Assembly (NCBI GenBank): GCA_009778945.1
Contig: WRFF01000062.1
Span: forward strand, 1-9,167
Reading direction: 5' to 3'
Length of the DNA: 9,167 bases
Origin: Clostridiales bacterium
GTDB lineage: Bacteria > Bacillota > Clostridia > Peptostreptococcales > Anaerovoracaceae
The notes beneath the pieces are model-generated. The model worked only from the letters and a program-made list of their open reading frames with translations, was not told the DNA's origin and did not search any database. The position numbers were made by a program, and so were the translations under genes. Below, piece by piece: positions 7,007-9,167 of this stretch; within the stretch, counting starts at the first letter, position 1, and each line of letters starts with the position of its first letter.

Positions 7007-8020
7007 CTAACCAGTGGGGTAAGCGAACCAGTCTTCTGCTTCGCGTTTGTTTTGCGCGATCGCGTCCCGCAGTTCCTGCAGGCTTTCAAATTTTCGCTCG
7101 GCGCGCAGCATTTTTAGAAAGCACACTGTCAACTCCTCCCCATAAAGTTCCCGATCCATATCCAACAGATGCGTTTCGGCCAGGATACGGTCACCGTCAA
7201 CGGTGGGACGCTTTCCGATATTGAGCACAGAAGGATGCGAAATACCGTTTAAGAGCGTCTTCGCCGCATAGACGCCGAACGCGGGCAGCGCCATATCGGA
7301 ATCCGGCTTGAAATTTGCCGTTGGGAAGCCGAGCGTACGGCCGAGCCCGTTTCCCCTGACCGCTGTGCCGGAGAGCGCATAGGGACGGCCGAGCAAATCA
7401 GCCGCCATTTCAACACGGCCTTCCGCGATCAGCTGACGAATCAGCGTGCTGCTGACAGTGGGGCCGCTGGAGTAGGGAGTCGCCGTTTCCTTCGCCGACA
7501 CTCCCGGAGTGTTATTCGCCGATAGCGCTTCCGGGTTATCCCCTACCGTCATACGCACAGGGTCGAGTACATGGACGCCATATCCCAAGTGTTGGCCCAG
7601 TTCGATCAGCATGTCTGCGTCACCCGCGGCGTTTTTTCCGAAGCGAAAATTGAACCCGCAAAAGACGGTCTGCGCACGGAAGCGCCGGACCAGCAATTCC
7701 TGCGCAAACACCTGTGACGGCATGGTGTGAAACCCGTCCTCAAAGGCAAAATCAAAGAGGACTTCCACACCGAGCTTTTCGAGCATAGCGTGTTTGTCTA
7801 TGCGCGTCTGCAGGCGCGGCGCCACTGTGCGGCCTGCCATCACGTTGCGTGGGTTTTCCCGAAAGGTGAAGACCGCGCATGCGCGCCCGCTTCGCTTCGC
7901 ATCCTCGCGGCAGCGTGCGATCAGCTGCTGATGGCCGATATGCAGCCCATCGAAAAACCCGAGAGCCAGGGATGTCATCGGCAGCGCGCCGATTTCGCTT
8001 TCCTTTTCATAGATTTTCAT
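7007..8020 (-). CDS. ribF: Bifunctional riboflavin kinase/FAD synthetase
   Basis: The 337-residue enzyme phosphorylates riboflavin to FMN and adenylylates FMN to FAD. The N-terminal nucleotidyltransferase domain shows LALGFFDGLHIGHQQLI with the HIGH-type motif at 27-30, FTFRENP, FCGFNFRFGKNAAGD (120-134) and SSTLIR (190-195). The C-terminal flavokinase domain has the GRTLGFPTANF motif (227-237), FGVYAA, NIGKRPTVDG and ETHLLD with the probable catalytic Glu282. Between the two domains, residues 157-186 form a longer, low-conservation loop than I expect. The ATG at 8020 (MKIYEKESEIG) is chosen because MKI is a typical RibF start. The frame stays open to 8215, but only as the reverse of the rRNA leader. 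No Shine-Dalgarno precedes it; an extended -10 lies 7 bp upstream. In relatives ribF usually follows truB on the same strand; here it is inverted. Confidence 0.95.
   Translation of the reverse strand: MKIYEKESEIGALPMTSLALGFFDGLHIGHQQLIARCREDAKRSGRACAVFTFRENPRNVMAGRTVAPRLQTRIDKHAMLEKLGVEVLFDFAFEDGFHTMPSQVFAQELLVRRFRAQTVFCGFNFRFGKNAAGDADMLIELGQHLGYGVHVLDPVRMTVGDNPEALSANNTPGVSAKETATPYSSGPTVSSTLIRQLIAEGRVEMAADLLGRPYALSGTAVRGNGLGRTLGFPTANFKPDSDMALPAFGVYAAKTLLNGISHPSVLNIGKRPTVDGDRILAETHLLDMDRELYGEELTVCFLKMLRAERKFESLQELRDAIAQNKREAEDWFAYPTG
7491..7522. repeat. Short palindrome flanked by 8-bp direct repeats inside ribF
   Basis: ACACTCC-C-GGAGTGT (7498-7512) is a perfect 7-bp inverted repeat, and TTCGCCGA occurs on both sides at 7491-7498 and 7515-7522, 24 bp apart and so in frame. 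It lies in the codons for the inter-domain loop of RibF (about residues 167-177). It may be a remnant of a small insertion or duplication; the evidence is only its structure and position. Confidence 0.5.
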
Positions 8021-8027
8021 AATGATT

Positions 8028-8036
8028 AGTATAGCA
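8028..8036 (-). promoter_or_regulatory. Extended -10 promoter for ribF
   Basis: Read on the minus strand, 8036-8028 is TGCTATACT, an extended -10 (TGnTATAAT type) with five of six -10 hexamer bases matching. No good -35 is present at 16-18 bp spacing (only T-rich sequence). The predicted start of transcription falls at about 8021-8020, at or one base before the ribF ATG. Confidence 0.6.
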
Positions 8037-8088
8037 GACGCATCCTGTTGAAAAATATCATGTAAATAATTTCCAGTAAAAATAGTTC

Positions 8089-8117
8089 TTGACTTGAGAG
8101 GAGTGAGCGCATATAAT
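8089..8117 (+). promoter_or_regulatory. rrn operon promoter
   Basis: TTGACT at 8089-8094 and a perfect TATAAT at 8112-8117 are separated by 17 bp, a near-consensus sigma-A promoter. The region just upstream (8051-8088) is rich in A and T tracts and could act as an UP element. Transcription should start near 8124, about 270 nt before the 16S gene. Confidence 0.85.
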
Positions 8118-8199
8118 AGAGAAGTTCCGCTCCAATGGCGGGCAGAACTCTTGCGGCCTGATTTACGGGCTGCAAACCCGCGAAAGAAATTTCGCAGCG

Positions 8200-8212
8200 T
8201 ACCTTGAAAACT
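8200..8212 (+). promoter_or_regulatory. boxA-like antitermination sequence, upstream copy
   Basis: TACCTTGAAAACT resembles the CTTTGAAAACT boxA of Bacillus rrn leaders, with the TTGAAAACT part matching exactly. It lies about 75 nt after the predicted transcription start. Its recognition by NusB/NusE (with NusA) is inferred. Confidence 0.45.
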
Positions 8213-8298
8213 CAAAAGCGCAGGGATCCGGCGAAACCTAAAGCTGGATCCAAATTTGTATAAGACTATGCAAGGTAAATGAAAGTTTGCTATGCAAG

Positions 8299-8311
8299 GT
8301 CTTTGACAATT
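8299..8311 (+). promoter_or_regulatory. boxA-like antitermination sequence, 16S-proximal copy
   Basis: GTCTTTGACAATT matches the TCTTTGAAAACT-type boxA except for two bases, and lies about 85-95 nt before 16S. It directly follows the second CTATGCAAGGT copy (they share the final GT). Confidence 0.5.
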
Positions 8312-8394
8312 CCAGCAAAATAATCAAGAGCAAGCGCTCAAATTCGCTATTTGACCGTATAACCCTTTGGGGCTTTACGGAAACAATAGACCAT

Positions 8395-9167
<773 letters not shown>

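Larger units (their letters stand above)
8124..8394 (+). other. Pre-16S leader with hairpins and repeats
   Basis: This is a non-coding leader between the rrn promoter and 16S. Hairpins visible include GCGAAA/TTTCGC around GAAA (8180-8195), a 9-bp stem GGATCCGGC/GCTGGATCC with one G-U pair (8224-8232 with 8243-8251), and CCGTA/TACGG with an inner CCC/GGG (8355-8380). The 11-mer CTATGCAAGGT occurs at 8266-8276 and 8290-8300. The 3' partner of the RNase III processing stem would lie beyond 16S, outside the window. I see no open reading frame or tRNA here. Confidence 0.7.

Noticed and set aside
8021..8215. A 65-residue N-terminal extension of RibF.
   Set aside because: It would run through both promoters and the rRNA leader, has no resemblance to RibF, and the MKIYEK start fits the family length.
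8303..8308. TTGACA as the -35 of a second rrn promoter (P2).
   Set aside because: No -10 is found at 16-18 bp spacing; the motif fits a boxA-like sequence better.
8124..8394. A possible tRNA gene or riboswitch between ribF and 16S.
   Set aside because: No cloverleaf with a TTCGA-type T-loop, nor any riboswitch core that I recognise, could be found; the stems fit a pre-rRNA leader.

Overview
The window looks like a chromosomal segment from a fairly GC-rich member of the Clostridia (Bacillota). Two things point there. The first is the gene order: a 3'-truncated view of the nusA-infB translation/transcription operon (rimP, nusA, ylxR, infB, rbfA, nrnA, truB). The second is the 16S rRNA 5' half, whose V1 flank and V4 region (around 8960-9040) resemble, from memory, those of Anaerovoracaceae (former Clostridiales Family XIII, e.g. 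Mogibacterium). The family-level placement is a recollection-based inference; the class-level one is firmer.

Layout. Positions 2-6989 hold a tightly packed plus-strand operon: the C-terminal part of rimP, nusA, ylxR (overlaps nusA by 4 bp), infB (overlaps ylxR by 7 bp), one gene that fuses rbfA to an nrnA-type DHH phosphoesterase, and truB. Only 17 bp later ribF ends, on the minus strand (7007-8020), so truB and ribF converge. Between ribF and the 16S gene (8021-8394) lie a ribF promoter pointing left, a near-consensus rrn promoter pointing right, and a roughly 270-nt rRNA leader with hairpins and two boxA-like sequences. The 16S gene starts near 8395 and runs off the end.

How the genes work together. 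Almost everything serves ribosome production. RimP and RbfA mature the 30S subunit, TruB makes pseudouridine 55 in tRNA, IF2 starts translation, NusA controls elongation/termination and rRNA antitermination (boxA-like sites are present in the neighbouring rrn leader), and YlxR is a small RNA-binding protein. The NrnA half recycles nanoRNAs and/or pAp. RibF makes FMN and FAD.

Most interesting points: (1) a 77-bp palindromic element (30-bp arms, one mismatch) inside truB, read through in frame and adding about 26 residues to the C-terminal domain; (2) an RbfA-NrnA single-polypeptide fusion; (3) ribF inverted relative to the usual truB-ribF order and placed head-to-head with an rrn operon; (4) a ribF promoter placed so that the mRNA may be leaderless; (5) an unusual loop in RibF with its own short palindrome and direct repeats; (6) fresh tandem repeats in the disordered parts of nusA and infB. 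No CRISPR array, tRNA gene, transposase or phage gene was seen.
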